A stretch of 64,000 bases of DNA. Source: Mucilaginibacter_A sp050955045. Its GTDB lineage: Bacteria; Bacteroidota; Bacteroidia; Sphingobacteriales; Sphingobacteriaceae. The notes under the pieces are model-generated. The model was not told where the DNA came from and searched no databases. It saw nothing but the letters and a program-made list of their open reading frames with translations. A program made the translations under genes and the position numbers. Of this stretch, positions 24,817 to 33,106 are shown one piece after another; the first letter of the stretch is position 1; every line of letters starts with the position of its first letter. Location: NCBI GenBank assembly GCA_050955045.1, contig JBPBQV010000030.1:186001-250000 (forward strand), given 5' to 3'.

Positions 24817-26109
24817 TCAGCTTTCATCAGTCATCATATAATCCAGATCGGTTAAATCTTTTACGCAACCAAAACCAATTACATCAGCAACTACTTTGCT
24901 TTCCGTAATTTCTACGGCACGTTTTAGTTTATCAGTACCAAATTTTTGCTGAATGGCATACATCGTTTTGCGAGCCATTTCGCCGCGGTTCACATCTTCA
25001 AACAAGCTGTACATCATTTTGCTGTTGTTCACAAAATCGGTTACCATTATGCGCAAACCGCTTATTTTTTCATTGATAACCGGTGCTGATTGCGTGGTTT
25101 CTTCAAAACGGGCAACACGTTTTTTGATCATCCGCATCAAACTAATGGCATCCTGAATTGGGTTTGTGATCGAAAAAGCATCCTGCCAGCAACTCTCATC
25201 TGTATATTTTACCACGAAAGCTACGTTTTTGCAATAAAAATTATGGTGGACCATACGCCGCTCCAGCGTGGTGCAAAGTGTTAAAAACAATTGTTCGATG
25301 TATTCCGGGTTGCTTCTTTTATCAGCAGAAATTTGACGCATTGCTTGCATCCCTTTATAATCGGTAACGGCCATTCCTGTTTCGATAAAATTTAAACGAT
25401 AATGCCAGTACACACCTTCAATGCTTTTGAAAATGGTTTTTAAACGTTCCAGCGCTGTGTAGCGCATTTGCAGTGGTGTAATAATTCCGGCGCGCTCCAG
25501 CCGGTAAGCCATATTTTTACCGATTCCGGGCAAATCGCCCAATGTTAACGGCGTTAATTTCGCATCAATATTTTGTGCGTTGATAATTTGCAAACCATCA
25601 AATCCACCAATATCCGAACCTAATTTGGCCAGAAAAGCGTTTGGCGCGATGCCAATAGAACACGTCAGCCAGTCGCCAACTTCGCGCTTAATATCTTCCT
25701 TGATTTTTTGGGCGATAAAAACAGTATCAGGATAAACCATTTTATAATTGGTGAGATTTACAATCGCTTCATCAATACTTTTCGGAATCACTTCCGGGCA
25801 ATAGCGTTTCAAAATGTTGATAATTTTGGTGTGATATTGCCGGTAACGTTCCGGATGGCTTTCTACCGGAATCAGTTCCGGACAAATTTTCATCGCTTCG
25901 TTCAGCCGTATTCCTGTTTTTACGCCCATCCGTTTGGCTTCTACCGAAAGCGCAATCGCAAAACCATATTTCCCGGTATAAACGCAAACGCCAACCGGCC
26001 GGCCGCGCAGCCAGTAATTATCCTGCTGCTCGCAACGGGCAAAAAAGCTGTTCATGTCTACAAAAAGCACGCGTGCTTCAGTTTGTATTTTGATGGAATT
26101 CTGGTTCAT
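24817..26109 (-). CDS. Y-family translesion DNA polymerase (DinB/UmuC type)
   Basis: The palm domain is recognisable from the metal-binding blocks LFVDMNSFFARCEQ and PKSIDEAIVNL, the finger/palm segment YGFAIALSVEAKRMGVKTG and a helix-hairpin-helix DLPGIGKNMAYRLERAG. Such polymerases copy past damaged bases with low fidelity. SIDEA rather than SLDEA and the divergent little finger make Pol IV versus UmuC assignment uncertain, so no symbol is given. The open frame reaches 26232, but the MNQNSIK start at 26109 fits the family; the extension is AT-rich leader. A reverse motif copy (25311-25321) is read as DKRS in the gene. Confidence 0.92.
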   Translation of the reverse strand: MNQNSIKIQTEARVLFVDMNSFFARCEQQDNYWLRGRPVGVCVYTGKYGFAIALSVEAKRMGVKTGIRLNEAMKICPELIPVESHPERYRQYHTKIINILKRYCPEVIPKSIDEAIVNLTNYKMVYPDTVFIAQKIKEDIKREVGDWLTCSIGIAPNAFLAKLGSDIGGFDGLQIINAQNIDAKLTPLTLGDLPGIGKNMAYRLERAGIITPLQMRYTALERLKTIFKSIEGVYWHYRLNFIETGMAVTDYKGMQAMRQISADKRSNPEYIEQLFLTLCTTLERRMVHHNFYCKNVAFVVKYTDESCWQDAFSITNPIQDAISLMRMIKKRVARFEETTQSAPVINEKISGLRIMVTDFVNNSKMMYSLFEDVNRGEMARKTMYAIQQKFGTDKLKRAVEITESKVVADVIGFGCVKDLTDLDYMMTDES

Positions 26110-26183
26110 AATATCAAATATGCTAATATTTTTAGCAAATGAAACTATTGTGGAAAGATTTATTTTGAAAAGTTTTAAGTTGA

Positions 26184-26194
26184 TGCTGTTTTTA
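26184..26194 (-). repeat. TAAAAACAGCA variant of the motif, reverse
   Basis: TGCTGTTTTTA followed by TCGCC is the reverse of GGCGATAAAAACAGCA, the second frequent form of the window-wide word. It lies between the divergent polymerase and oxidoreductase genes. Confidence 0.55.
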
Positions 26195-26240
26195 TCGCCT
26201 AAAAATTGTTGCTTAACCATCAGTTTAACCACAACAACTT

Positions 26241-27146
26241 ATGATTAAAATAGGAATTATTGGTTTAGGCGATATCGCCGCCAAAGCATATCTGCCGGTT
26301 TTGAGTAGCAAGACAGGTTTCGAGTTTCATTTATGTTCGAGGAATGAAAAACGTTTACAGGAATTAGGCGAAAAATATCGTTTCCCAAATCAGCATAAAA
26401 CCGTAGTAGATTTGATTGCAAGCGGCATCAAAGCGGCATTTGTAAACGCGGCCACTGAAGCGCATTTTGAAATTGTAAAGCAATTGTTGGAAGCCAATAT
26501 TTCCGTTTTTGTAGATAAGCCAATTTCGATGGTTTACGCAGAATCTAAACAATTAGTAGAATTGGCCGAAGCACGAAATTTACTGCTAATGGTTGGTTTT
26601 AACCGAAGATATGCGCCGGTTTATCAGCAATTGAAACTGGAAAAACCAACGCTGATTATCATGCAAAAAAACCGTAAAGCTTTGCCAGATTTTACGCGGC
26701 GTTTTGTGGTGGAAGATTTTATCCATGTGGTGGATACGCTGCGTTATTTATTTCCGTACGAAATTAATCAGTTGCTGGTAAACGGCCTAAAAAAAGGCGA
26801 AATGTTGCATCAATTGGTTATTCAATTCGTAGCAAAAACCGGCGAAGTTGCCATCGGAATCATGAACCGCGATACGGCCACAACAGAAGAAAAACTGGAA
26901 GTGATGACGGCCACGCAGAAGAAAACCGTTTACAATGTTTCTGAACTGGTTTCCGAAGAAAACAAAAATGTGATTTATTTTGGTGGAAACGATTGGGAAT
27001 CAACCTTGTACAAACGTGGTTTTGAACAGATGACGGATGATTTTTTGCAGGCTATTGTCAATAAAACTTCAACCCAAATTTCTGCCCGTGATGCTTTGTC
27101 TACTCATGAAATTTGCGAACGGATTGTGGAAAAGCTGCTAAATTAG
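26241..27146 (+). CDS. Gfo/Idh/MocA-family oxidoreductase
   Basis: The 301-residue protein has the N-terminal Rossmann motif IGIIGLGDIAAKAYLPVL for NAD(P) and the family's DKPIS motif near residue 95 (usually EKP), followed by MVGFNRRYAPVY. Members oxidise sugars, inositols or related alcohols; this one resembles the short MviM/YceM-like branch, with no visible substrate clue. It is divergent from the polymerase gene and stands alone before a toxin-antitoxin pair. Confidence 0.9.
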   Translation: MIKIGIIGLGDIAAKAYLPVLSSKTGFEFHLCSRNEKRLQELGEKYRFPNQHKTVVDLIASGIKAAFVNAATEAHFEIVKQLLEANISVFVDKPISMVYAESKQLVELAEARNLLLMVGFNRRYAPVYQQLKLEKPTLIIMQKNRKALPDFTRRFVVEDFIHVVDTLRYLFPYEINQLLVNGLKKGEMLHQLVIQFVAKTGEVAIGIMNRDTATTEEKLEVMTATQKKTVYNVSELVSEENKNVIYFGGNDWESTLYKRGFEQMTDDFLQAIVNKTSTQISARDALSTHEICERIVEKLLN

Positions 27147-27186
27147 GAATAGTTAAAAGCTTTTGGTTGAGGTGAACTAGTTTTAG

Positions 27187-27203
27187 GTGATAAAAGAAGT
27201 TTG
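27187..27203 (+). repeat. Degenerate forward motif copy before the yefM promoter
   Basis: GATAAAAGAAGTTTG at 27189-27203 matches the consensus except in the last bases; its TTTG doubles as the likely -33 element of the yefM promoter. Confidence 0.5.
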
Positions 27204-27250
27204 AGATAAATTACCAAAATATGTACATTTGTTTGTACGTCAAATTGTAC
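27200..27250 (+). promoter_or_regulatory. yefM-yoeB promoter and operator
   Basis: TTTG (27200-27203), 20 bases, then TACATTTG (27224-27231) is a full Bacteroidetes promoter. TGTACA at 27222-27227 overlaps the -7 element, and two TTGTAC half sites follow (27233-27238 and 27245-27250), so the three GTAC cores are spaced exactly 12 bp apart. TGTACA is the known core of the E. coli YefM operator, so autorepression by the encoded antitoxin-toxin complex is likely. Confidence 0.65.
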
Positions 27251-27257
27251 TATTTTA

Positions 27258-27533
27258 ATGAAAGCAATAACAATTTCTTCTTTAAGAACGAAAATGAAAG
27301 CTTATTTTGATGGTGTAAGCGAATCACAAGATGTTTTGATTGTTCCGCGAAATAGTAATGAAGATGATGCAGTTGTAATTATTTCTATCAAAGAGTACAA
27401 TGCATTAAATGAAACCGCACATTTATTGTCTACAACTGCCAACCGAAAACGCTTGGAAGAATCAATCGGTCAGCTTCAATCCGGTAATACGATAGCTTAT
27501 TCTTTTGAAAATAAAGATGTAGTTTCTCATTAA
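27258..27533 (+). CDS. yefM: YefM/Phd-family antitoxin
   Basis: The 91-residue protein starts MKAITISSLRTKMKAYFDGV, the DNA-binding N-terminus of Phd/YefM antitoxins, with NEDDAVVIISIKEYNAL completing the fold and a flexible acidic tail that would wrap the toxin. It represses its own promoter, where TGTACA sites overlap the -7 element. The toxin gene begins one base after the stop codon. The pair is intact, unlike the hic pair 5 kb away. Confidence 0.92.
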   Translation: MKAITISSLRTKMKAYFDGVSESQDVLIVPRNSNEDDAVVIISIKEYNALNETAHLLSTTANRKRLEESIGQLQSGNTIAYSFENKDVVSH

Positions 27534-27534
27534 A

Positions 27535-27810
27535 ATGAATACGGAATTCACGCCTAATGGCTGGGAAGATTTCGAATATTGGTTGGAAAATGATTGGGCA
27601 ACAGCAGATAAAATACGGGAATTAATTAAATCAATTAAGCAAACCCCATTTAAAGGTTTAGGAAAACCAGAACCTTTAAAGCATGAATTTAAAGGTTTTT
27701 GGTCGAGAAGAATTACGGGCGAACATCGTTTGGTTTATCAGATTTCCGGGACTAAAAGTCAGGATCAAAAGTGTTCAATTGTGCAATGCAGGTTTCATTA
27801 TGATACTTAA
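27535..27810 (+). CDS. yoeB: YoeB/Txe-family mRNA interferase toxin
   Basis: This 91-residue RelE-superfamily toxin cleaves ribosome-bound mRNA. The YoeB catalytic set is present: the glutamate in GKPEPLKHEF, the arginine in WSRRITGEHRLVY and the C-terminal histidine-tyrosine in CRFHYDT. WEDFEYWLENDWATADKI is the usual N-terminus (family: W-DY-W). It follows yefM by one base and is complete, so it should be functional. Confidence 0.93.
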   Translation: MNTEFTPNGWEDFEYWLENDWATADKIRELIKSIKQTPFKGLGKPEPLKHEFKGFWSRRITGEHRLVYQISGTKSQDQKCSIVQCRFHYDT

Positions 27811-27816
27811 ATTTTA

Positions 27817-27837
27817 CCTGATAAAAGAAGCATTGCT
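27817..27837 (+). repeat. Forward copy of the 11-mer motif after yoeB
   Basis: TAAAAGAAGCA at 27822-27832 in context CCTGATAAAAGAAGCATTGC, in the 37-bp gap between convergent yoeB and a DUF1080 gene. A nearly identical context recurs at 29249-29269. Confidence 0.75.
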
Positions 27838-27847
27838 ACTTCATTCC

Positions 27848-28726
27848 TCATTCAAAATAAGCTGCATATTTTGTTGGAATTGCCGAAATATTTTGGATCA
27901 TGATATCCTTATAAAACAACTCCGCAGCTTCGCTTTGTAATTGAATTTTGCCATGTGTTAAAGGTTTACGCTGATCTCCATCTTTATAACTTGAATTGGA
28001 AATCGCCATTACCACATGTCCGTTAACAATATGCAAGCTTTTTCCGCCAAAGCTAATTAGCTCCAGTTCAGTCCATTCGCCCTGTGGACTTTCGTAATTG
28101 CCGCTGGCTTGTATAAAGTTTTTACCGCTGCCGGTTGTAATCATTTCGCCTTTTGGATTGAATTTTAAAGAATCTTTGTTAGGCGAATAGTCGGCTCGAA
28201 TATTTGCTGAAGAATTAGCAATGCACCAGTAATCGCCCATGGCATTTCCTTTTTCATACTGGGAAACCTGAAATTCCTGGCTCAGCATCCAGGAATGCCA
28301 ATAATCTACACCATTTGGCCCTTGCGAATTATACAAGATGCCGGAATCCATTGGTTCGTTTAATCTTGGAATCCATTTTTTATTTCCCCATTTTACTTTC
28401 AGCTTCAAATCGTAGTTTTCAAAATCCTGTTTGGTATAAATGCAACCGTAAATTTCGCCGCTGATGCGCAAAACCGGTTCGCCATTTTGCATCACCATCG
28501 AAAATACGTTGGCTTCGTTTTTATTGGCGCCGATCGGCGGAATAGGTTTGCTGTTTTTATCCAACAAAACTTCGCCTTTGTAACCCACTTTGTGGCGGTA
28601 ACTCTGGTAAATTTCCCATTTCGATAAGTTTTTATCCAGCAAGTTTGTCCACTCTTTTTGTGGTTGGAAAGAAGTTGTTATCAGCAAAAAAAGTGCACAA
28701 AATAAAAAGCCGATTGGTTGTTTCAT
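27848..28726 (-). CDS. DUF1080 (3-keto-disaccharide hydrolase) family secreted protein
   Basis: The 292-residue protein has a signal peptide (MKQPIGFLFCALFLLITTSF) and a single DUF1080 lectin-like domain, seen in WTNLLDKNLSKWEIY, FENYDLKLKVKWGNKKW, DSGILYNSQGPNG and the C-terminal IQLQSEAAELFYKDI. Some members cleave 3-keto-glycosides; others may only bind sugars. Periplasmic or surface location is expected. No sugar-utilisation gene is adjacent, so the substrate is unknown. Confidence 0.88.
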   Translation of the reverse strand: MKQPIGFLFCALFLLITTSFQPQKEWTNLLDKNLSKWEIYQSYRHKVGYKGEVLLDKNSKPIPPIGANKNEANVFSMVMQNGEPVLRISGEIYGCIYTKQDFENYDLKLKVKWGNKKWIPRLNEPMDSGILYNSQGPNGVDYWHSWMLSQEFQVSQYEKGNAMGDYWCIANSSANIRADYSPNKDSLKFNPKGEMITTGSGKNFIQASGNYESPQGEWTELELISFGGKSLHIVNGHVVMAISNSSYKDGDQRKPLTHGKIQLQSEAAELFYKDIMIQNISAIPTKYAAYFE

Positions 28727-28782
28727 TTGGTTTTGGTTGAAGAAAGTTAGGTTTGATTTTTTAAAAGTACTAACAATTTTAA

Positions 28783-28801
28783 ACTGATAAAAGAAGTACC
28801 A
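28783..28801 (+). repeat. Forward T-variant copy of the motif
   Basis: TAAAAGAAGTA at 28788-28798 (context ACTGATAAAAGAAGTACC) between two minus-strand genes, pointing against transcription. Confidence 0.65.
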
Positions 28802-28813
28802 TTAATTCTATAA

Positions 28814-29164
28814 TTATCTAACCTGATGCTGCAAAGCAAAAGATAAAAAGCTACCATCAATAGCCAAGGCCAATGCTAAAATTAAAGCTGGCGAAAATCC
28901 TTTAATTTCAAAACCATCAAAAAATTTATCTACAATTTTGACAATTACTGCGGTAACAATCAACCGGACGAAAAAGGACAGTAACCAAAGTGTAGCTAGG
29001 TTTAAAGGAAAACGGATGATTGCGCCAATGGTTGCATTCAATAAACCGATAGCTAAAGCAACCAGAATGGCAGTTTTAAAATCGCGGATGATGATAGTTG
29101 GTAAAAAATGGGACAGTAAAAGAATCATGCCCGCGTTCACTAATAATTCAATAATAAAGTGCAT
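28814..29164 (-). CDS. Phage-holin-superfamily IV membrane protein
   Basis: The 116-residue protein is almost entirely four hydrophobic helices with the pattern of the PF04020 'phage holin family' (IIELLVNAGMILLLSHFLP, then AILVALAIGLLNATIGAIIRFPLNLATLW). In chromosomes these are ordinary small inner-membrane proteins of unknown role and do not imply a prophage; no phage genes surround it. Confidence 0.82.
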   Translation of the reverse strand: MHFIIELLVNAGMILLLSHFLPTIIIRDFKTAILVALAIGLLNATIGAIIRFPLNLATLWLLSFFVRLIVTAVIVKIVDKFFDGFEIKGFSPALILALALAIDGSFLSFALQHQVR

Positions 29165-29248
29165 AAAATAAGTTTTTGTTGAATTTCTAATTCAGTAAAT
29201 GATAAAGCTAAAAATTTCTTTTACAAAATCTCCGATTTCTGATTTTTA

Positions 29249-29269
29249 CCTGATAAAAGAAGCATTGGT
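29249..29269 (+). repeat. Forward copy of the 11-mer motif
   Basis: TAAAAGAAGCA at 29254-29264, context CCTGATAAAAGAAGCATTGG, in the divergent gap 29165-29409. Confidence 0.72.
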
Positions 29270-29381
29270 TCTTGATCTTTTATGCTTGATAAATTTTTAA
29301 TTTCTCCATAAATAAAAACTGAATTTGAACGATTTATGGCTCATTCAAAAGGTTTTTCAAACAAGGGCAGGCTTATAATGT

Positions 29382-29389
29382 TAAGTTTG
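29382..29389 (+). promoter_or_regulatory. -7 promoter element for the small lipoprotein gene
   Basis: TAAGTTTG fits TAnnTTTG exactly, 20 nt before the ATG at 29410. Confidence 0.45.
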
Positions 29390-29409
29390 GAACTTAAAAA
29401 TTTATCTAT

Positions 29410-29793
29410 ATGAAAAAAATTAAACAGAGCCTTGTTGCTATTACCGTACTTGGCTTTATGCTGGTAGCCTGCAAGCAAAACGGCACCAAACAACTGGCCA
29501 AAACCTGGCAGGTGAGTGATATTAAAACGGCCGAAAGATTGCCTGATTCGCTTAAAGCCAAAATGCTTTCTGGTTCTCAAGTAATTTTTACGGAGGACGG
29601 TCATTATAATATGGCTGGCGGAATTGGCGTTGATCAAGGAACTTATACTTTGGATAAAGACAATAAAAACCTTTCTACTATATCTGCTGCCGGAAAAACA
29701 AATCAGGTTTATACAATTGATAATCTATCAGATACAGAATTGGTATTGAAAAATAGTGGTAATACCATGACCTTTACTACAACTACAAAATAA
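29410..29793 (+). CDS. Small lipocalin-like lipoprotein, function unknown
   Basis: The 127-residue product has a lipoprotein signal ending VLGFMLVACKQ and a compact beta-rich body (LAKTWQVSDIKTAE, VIFTEDGHYNMAGG, GTYTLDKDNKNL, ELVLKNSGNTMTF) of the type seen in lipocalin-like DUF families of Bacteroidetes. It should be attached to the outer or inner membrane on the periplasmic side. The BON-SH3 gene follows after 19 bp. I cannot name a ligand. Confidence 0.82.
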   Translation: MKKIKQSLVAITVLGFMLVACKQNGTKQLAKTWQVSDIKTAERLPDSLKAKMLSGSQVIFTEDGHYNMAGGIGVDQGTYTLDKDNKNLSTISAAGKTNQVYTIDNLSDTELVLKNSGNTMTFTTTTK

Positions 29794-29812
29794 CAATTAA
29801 ATAATAAGCACA

Positions 29813-30262
29813 ATGGGATTATTTGACGAAGTAAATAAAGCTGTAGTAAATCAGCAGCAGGTAAATGATTATACGTCTGTTTTAGAAAATGCAGGAATCA
29901 CGATACCAGATTTAAAAGTATCTAACGTAAACGGAACGCTAACTGTTTCGGGCCAAGTTTCCGGTTCTGAAGATGCCGAAAAAGCAGAAGCGGCTTTAAA
30001 AACAGCATCAGGCGTAACTTCTGTTATCAATTTGTTAGAGGTTGAAGATTTGACCTCCCAGAACTTGAAAATGCAGATTGCCACGAAAGAATCAAACTTA
30101 AATATCCGTATCGGACCGGGAACTGATTTCAGTATTGCCGGAAAAGCAGCGCACAATTCTACCGTACAATTGATCAAAAAAATGTACAACGATTGGTATT
30201 ATATTAAAACTGATCAAGGCATTGAAGGCTTTTGTTTTAAAGATTATTTAAAAGAAGTTTAA
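29813..30262 (+). CDS. BON domain plus bacterial SH3 domain protein
   Basis: Residues ~15-80 form a BON domain (LKVSNVNGTLTVSGQV and ASGVTSVINLLEVED) and ~88-149 a bacterial SH3 domain (NLNIRIGPGTDFSIAGKAAHNSTV, ending EGFCFKDYLKEV). The layout parallels E. coli Kbp/YgaU (BON plus LysM), with SH3 in place of LysM, suggesting a small cytoplasmic or wall-associated binding protein; potassium binding cannot be claimed here. No signal peptide. A strong terminator follows. Confidence 0.85.
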   Translation: MGLFDEVNKAVVNQQQVNDYTSVLENAGITIPDLKVSNVNGTLTVSGQVSGSEDAEKAEAALKTASGVTSVINLLEVEDLTSQNLKMQIATKESNLNIRIGPGTDFSIAGKAAHNSTVQLIKKMYNDWYYIKTDQGIEGFCFKDYLKEV

Positions 30263-30276
30263 TTTTTTTTAAGATG

Positions 30277-30315
30277 AAAAAAGCCGTTTCGTAAAATCTG
30301 CGAAACGGCTTTTTT
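30277..30315 (+). terminator. Intrinsic terminator after the BON-SH3 gene
   Basis: AGCCGTTTCG (30282-30291) pairs perfectly with CGAAACGGCT (30301-30310) around a 9-nt loop, flanked by A and T runs. It can work on both strands. Confidence 0.9.
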
Positions 30316-30350
30316 ATGTTTTGAGGCTTTAGTTTGATGCTGAAAAATCA

Positions 30351-30369
30351 GTCATAAAAGAAGCATGAT
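30351..30369 (+). repeat. Forward copy of the 11-mer motif
   Basis: TAAAAGAAGCA at 30355-30365, seven bases before the stop of the convergent NtrC-type gene. Confidence 0.7.
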
Positions 30370-30375
30370 GAAAGC

Positions 30376-31755
30376 TTAATTTTCGCCGCGCTTCAACCCA
30401 AATTTTTCTATTTTGCTGTATAAATGGCTGCGTTGGATGTCAATATCGTCTGCCGTTTTAGATACGTTCCATCCATTTTTTTCGAGCTTGAATTTGATGT
30501 ATTCGCGCTCGGCAAAATCTTTATATTCCTGGAAACTTTTAAAATTATCAAAATCGGGTTCGTGTGCAGTAATTTCTGTTGGAGCAGTTGTCGTAGCAGT
30601 TGGATTGGCAAAAGCTTTTACATCCGCATCGGTAATAATTTTATCGCTCAGAATAACTAAACGTTCAATCATGTTGCGCAACTCGCGGATATTGCCACTC
30701 CACGGCAACGCTTTCAAGGCATCCATTCCGGCTTCGGATACTTTTTTTACCGGCATGCCGTAATCAAAACAAATTTCTTCCAGAAAGCTTTTGGTAAGTA
30801 GCGGAATATCATCCCGGCGCTCGATAAGCGGCGGCACGTGGATCAGGATCACGCTTAAACGATGGTATAAATCCATCCGGAAATTGCCGGCTTCAATCTC
30901 TTTCAGCAAATCTTTATTGGTTGCCGCAACCACGCGCACATCTACATCAATTTCTTTTTCGCCGCCAACGCGGGTAATTTTATTTTCCTGCAAGGCACGC
31001 AACACTTTAGCTTGTGCCGAAAGGCTCATGTCGCCAATTTCATCCAGAAAAAGTGTACCGCTGCTAGCCAGTTCAAACTTGCCAATGCGTTGTTTTACTG
31101 CGGAAGTGAAAGAACCTTTTTCGTGGCCAAATAATTCACTTTCAATTAGTTCTGAAGGAATAGCCGCACAGTTTACTTCCACTAAAGCAGCATTGGCACG
31201 GTTAGATTTTTCGTGCAGCCAGCGGGCAACCAACTCTTTACCGCTGCCGTTTGCACCGGTAACCAGCACACGGGCATCGGTAAGGGCAACGCGGTCAATT
31301 GTTTCTTTAATTTTGCTAATAGCCTGCGATTCGCCCAGCATTTCGCGTGTTTTAGAAACTCTTTTCTTTAAAACTTTCGTTTCTGAAACCAGCGAGCCGC
31401 GGTCTAAAGCATTACGCACGGTAATAAGCAAACGGTTTAAATCCGGCGGTTTGCTGATAAAATCGAACGCACCTTTTTTACTGGCTTCTACTGCAGTTTC
31501 TACGGTACCGTGGCCAGAAATCATGATAAAAGGCAAATCAGGTTTAGAAGCCAGGCCATCAGTTAATACTTCCAGGCCATCCATGCGGTTCATTTTAATA
31601 TCGCACAGCACTAAGTTGTAATCACCTTTTTTGATCATGTTGAGGCCATCAACACCATTATCTATATCATCAACCAGATAATCTTCATATTCTAAGATTT
31701 CACGCAGAGTACTTCGGATAGCGCGTTCATCATCTATGATCAGAATTTTCGACAT
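30376..31755 (-). CDS. NtrC-family sigma-54-dependent response regulator
   Basis: Domains over 459 residues: receiver (~1-120, phosphoacceptor in LVLCDIKMNRMDG, lysine in FISKPPD), AAA+ domain (~140-365; Walker A TGANGSGKE, Walker B LFLDEIGDM, VRVVAATNKDL) and a Fis-type helix-turn-helix at the C-terminus (KTADDIDIQRSHLYSKIEKFG). It should activate RpoN-dependent promoters after phosphorylation. The sigma-54 contact loop reads GSFTSA instead of GAFTGA, a double change also seen, to my recollection, in other Bacteroidetes members. The cognate kinase is not adjacent. Confidence 0.94.
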   Translation of the reverse strand: MSKILIIDDERAIRSTLREILEYEDYLVDDIDNGVDGLNMIKKGDYNLVLCDIKMNRMDGLEVLTDGLASKPDLPFIMISGHGTVETAVEASKKGAFDFISKPPDLNRLLITVRNALDRGSLVSETKVLKKRVSKTREMLGESQAISKIKETIDRVALTDARVLVTGANGSGKELVARWLHEKSNRANAALVEVNCAAIPSELIESELFGHEKGSFTSAVKQRIGKFELASSGTLFLDEIGDMSLSAQAKVLRALQENKITRVGGEKEIDVDVRVVAATNKDLLKEIEAGNFRMDLYHRLSVILIHVPPLIERRDDIPLLTKSFLEEICFDYGMPVKKVSEAGMDALKALPWSGNIRELRNMIERLVILSDKIITDADVKAFANPTATTTAPTEITAHEPDFDNFKSFQEYKDFAEREYIKFKLEKNGWNVSKTADDIDIQRSHLYSKIEKFGLKRGEN

Positions 31756-31867
31756 TAATTTTTATTGCTTAAAAGGAGTATTGTGATTTTGCCGCTAAGA
31801 TAGAAGTTTTGCCCTTGAAAAGACAAACCCTTCTCCGGTTACAGAAAAGGGTTTGATGTAAAAATTC

Positions 31868-32258
31868 GGATAGCAAACCTGTAAGCCGGGTTCTGTGCCC
31901 GGTTGCCCGGGTTTCTGCCATTTATCTAGGATGATGGTCGCCCATCACCTCCATCAGCCTACCCGTTCCGGCGTTGCTAGCAGCAACAAAAGTGGGCCGC
32001 TCTCTGTATTACCGGAACCTATTTGGCCTTTCAACTCCTGAGGTTTACCGCAAGGCATGTTGCCATGCCAGGCCGTGCGCTCTTACCGCACGTTTTCACC
32101 CTTACCGGCATTTTCATGCAGGCGGTTTATTTTCTGTTGCACTTGCTGTCGCCCATCCGGATGGCGCCTTCCCGTTAGGAAGCAGGATGCCCTATGCTGC
32201 CCGGACTTTCCTCCCCGAAGGTAAAACCTTACGGAGCGGCAGAACGTTTTGCTTGAGG
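31868..32258 (-). ncRNA. rnpB: RNase P RNA
   Basis: On the minus strand the 5' part carries the universally conserved GAGGAAAGTCCGGGC (32198-32212 region) and the 3' part ACAGAACCCGGCTTACAGG (31880-31899 region), the hallmark ends of bacterial type A RNase P RNA, the ribozyme that trims tRNA 5' ends. AGCAAA near the 5' end pairs with TTTGCT at the 3' end as P1. Exact ends are approximate. It is on the same strand as the NtrC-type gene downstream. Confidence 0.93.
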
Positions 32259-32458
32259 CAAAGATAGGGAATTTTTTAGGCAGGAGGTATGAGGTTGCAG
32301 GTACGCGGTGAAGTTAAGTTCTTAAATGATGTTTTACGCTTAATTTAAAGTTGAATGGCTTAAAGATGCTTCAAACCTCATAACTAATAACCTTAAACCT
32401 ATGCCAAACAAATCAATTTTAACTTAGTTATAGAAATCAAAACCCATACAATATTGAT

Positions 32459-33064
32459 ATGAAAAAATATAACCATTATTTATTAATTGCTGCTTCTTTA
32501 CTTGTAATTTCTTGCGGACAAAGTGATGCTAAAAAGGAAGAAGCACAAAAAGGTGCTTTGGCTGATACTGTTAATACTACTGATATTTTGCAGGTTAATA
32601 CAGATGATGCTGGTTTTGTAAACACCGCTGCCCAGGGCGGAATGATGGAAGTACAATTATCGCAACTTGCAAAACGCAATGGGTTAAACCAACAGGTAAA
32701 AGAATTTGGGGAGATGATGGTAAAAGATCATACTAAAGCTAACACAGAGTTGAAAAGCCTGGCCAACGGCAAAAAATTAGGACTTCCAACAACTTTAGGT
32801 AAAGAAATGCAGGATCGTGTAGATTCGCTGGCTTTGCAAAGCAGTGCCGGTTTCGATTTAAAGTATATGGAAATTATGGTTGCCGCGCATAAAAAAGATG
32901 TTGCCGATTTTGAAAAAGCAACTACAACTTTAAAAGATGCTGATTTGAAAGCTTTTGCTGTTAAAACGCTGCCAACTTTAAAAATGCACTTAACACATGC
33001 AGAAACTTTGAATGCTGCAATTAATAAAAAAAATGATGCTAACAATAATAAGATGAAAATGTAA
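32459..33064 (+). CDS. DUF4142-domain lipoprotein
   Basis: The 201-residue protein has a lipoprotein signal (LLIAASLLVISCGQ) and a ferritin-like helical DUF4142 domain with FVNTAAQGGMMEVQLSQLA, VKEFGEMMVKDHTKAN and MEIMVAAHKKDVADFEKA. These proteins are abundant in Bacteroidetes and are often stress-induced; the biochemical role is unknown. It is monocistronic with a terminator after it. Confidence 0.92.
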   Translation: MKKYNHYLLIAASLLVISCGQSDAKKEEAQKGALADTVNTTDILQVNTDDAGFVNTAAQGGMMEVQLSQLAKRNGLNQQVKEFGEMMVKDHTKANTELKSLANGKKLGLPTTLGKEMQDRVDSLALQSSAGFDLKYMEIMVAAHKKDVADFEKATTTLKDADLKAFAVKTLPTLKMHLTHAETLNAAINKKNDANNNKMKM

Positions 33065-33077
33065 GCTGTATTTTTAG

Positions 33078-33097
33078 CTTGTAAAAGAAGCATTTTA
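33078..33097 (+). repeat. Forward copy of the 11-mer motif after the DUF4142 gene
   Basis: TAAAAGAAGCA at 33082-33092, between the stop codon and the terminator. Confidence 0.72.
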
Positions 33098-33106
33098 TTG
33101 TAACTT

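Noticed and set aside
28814..29164. Holin-family label as a sign of a prophage
   Set aside because: The family is common as a chromosomal membrane protein and no other phage gene is nearby.
30791..31621. 276-codon plus-strand open frame
   Set aside because: It is the shadow of the NtrC-type regulator in the opposite strand; composition is Ser-rich and shows no domain.
31974..32267. 97-codon open frame on the plus strand
   Set aside because: It lies inside the RNase P RNA gene, antisense, with no protein-family features.
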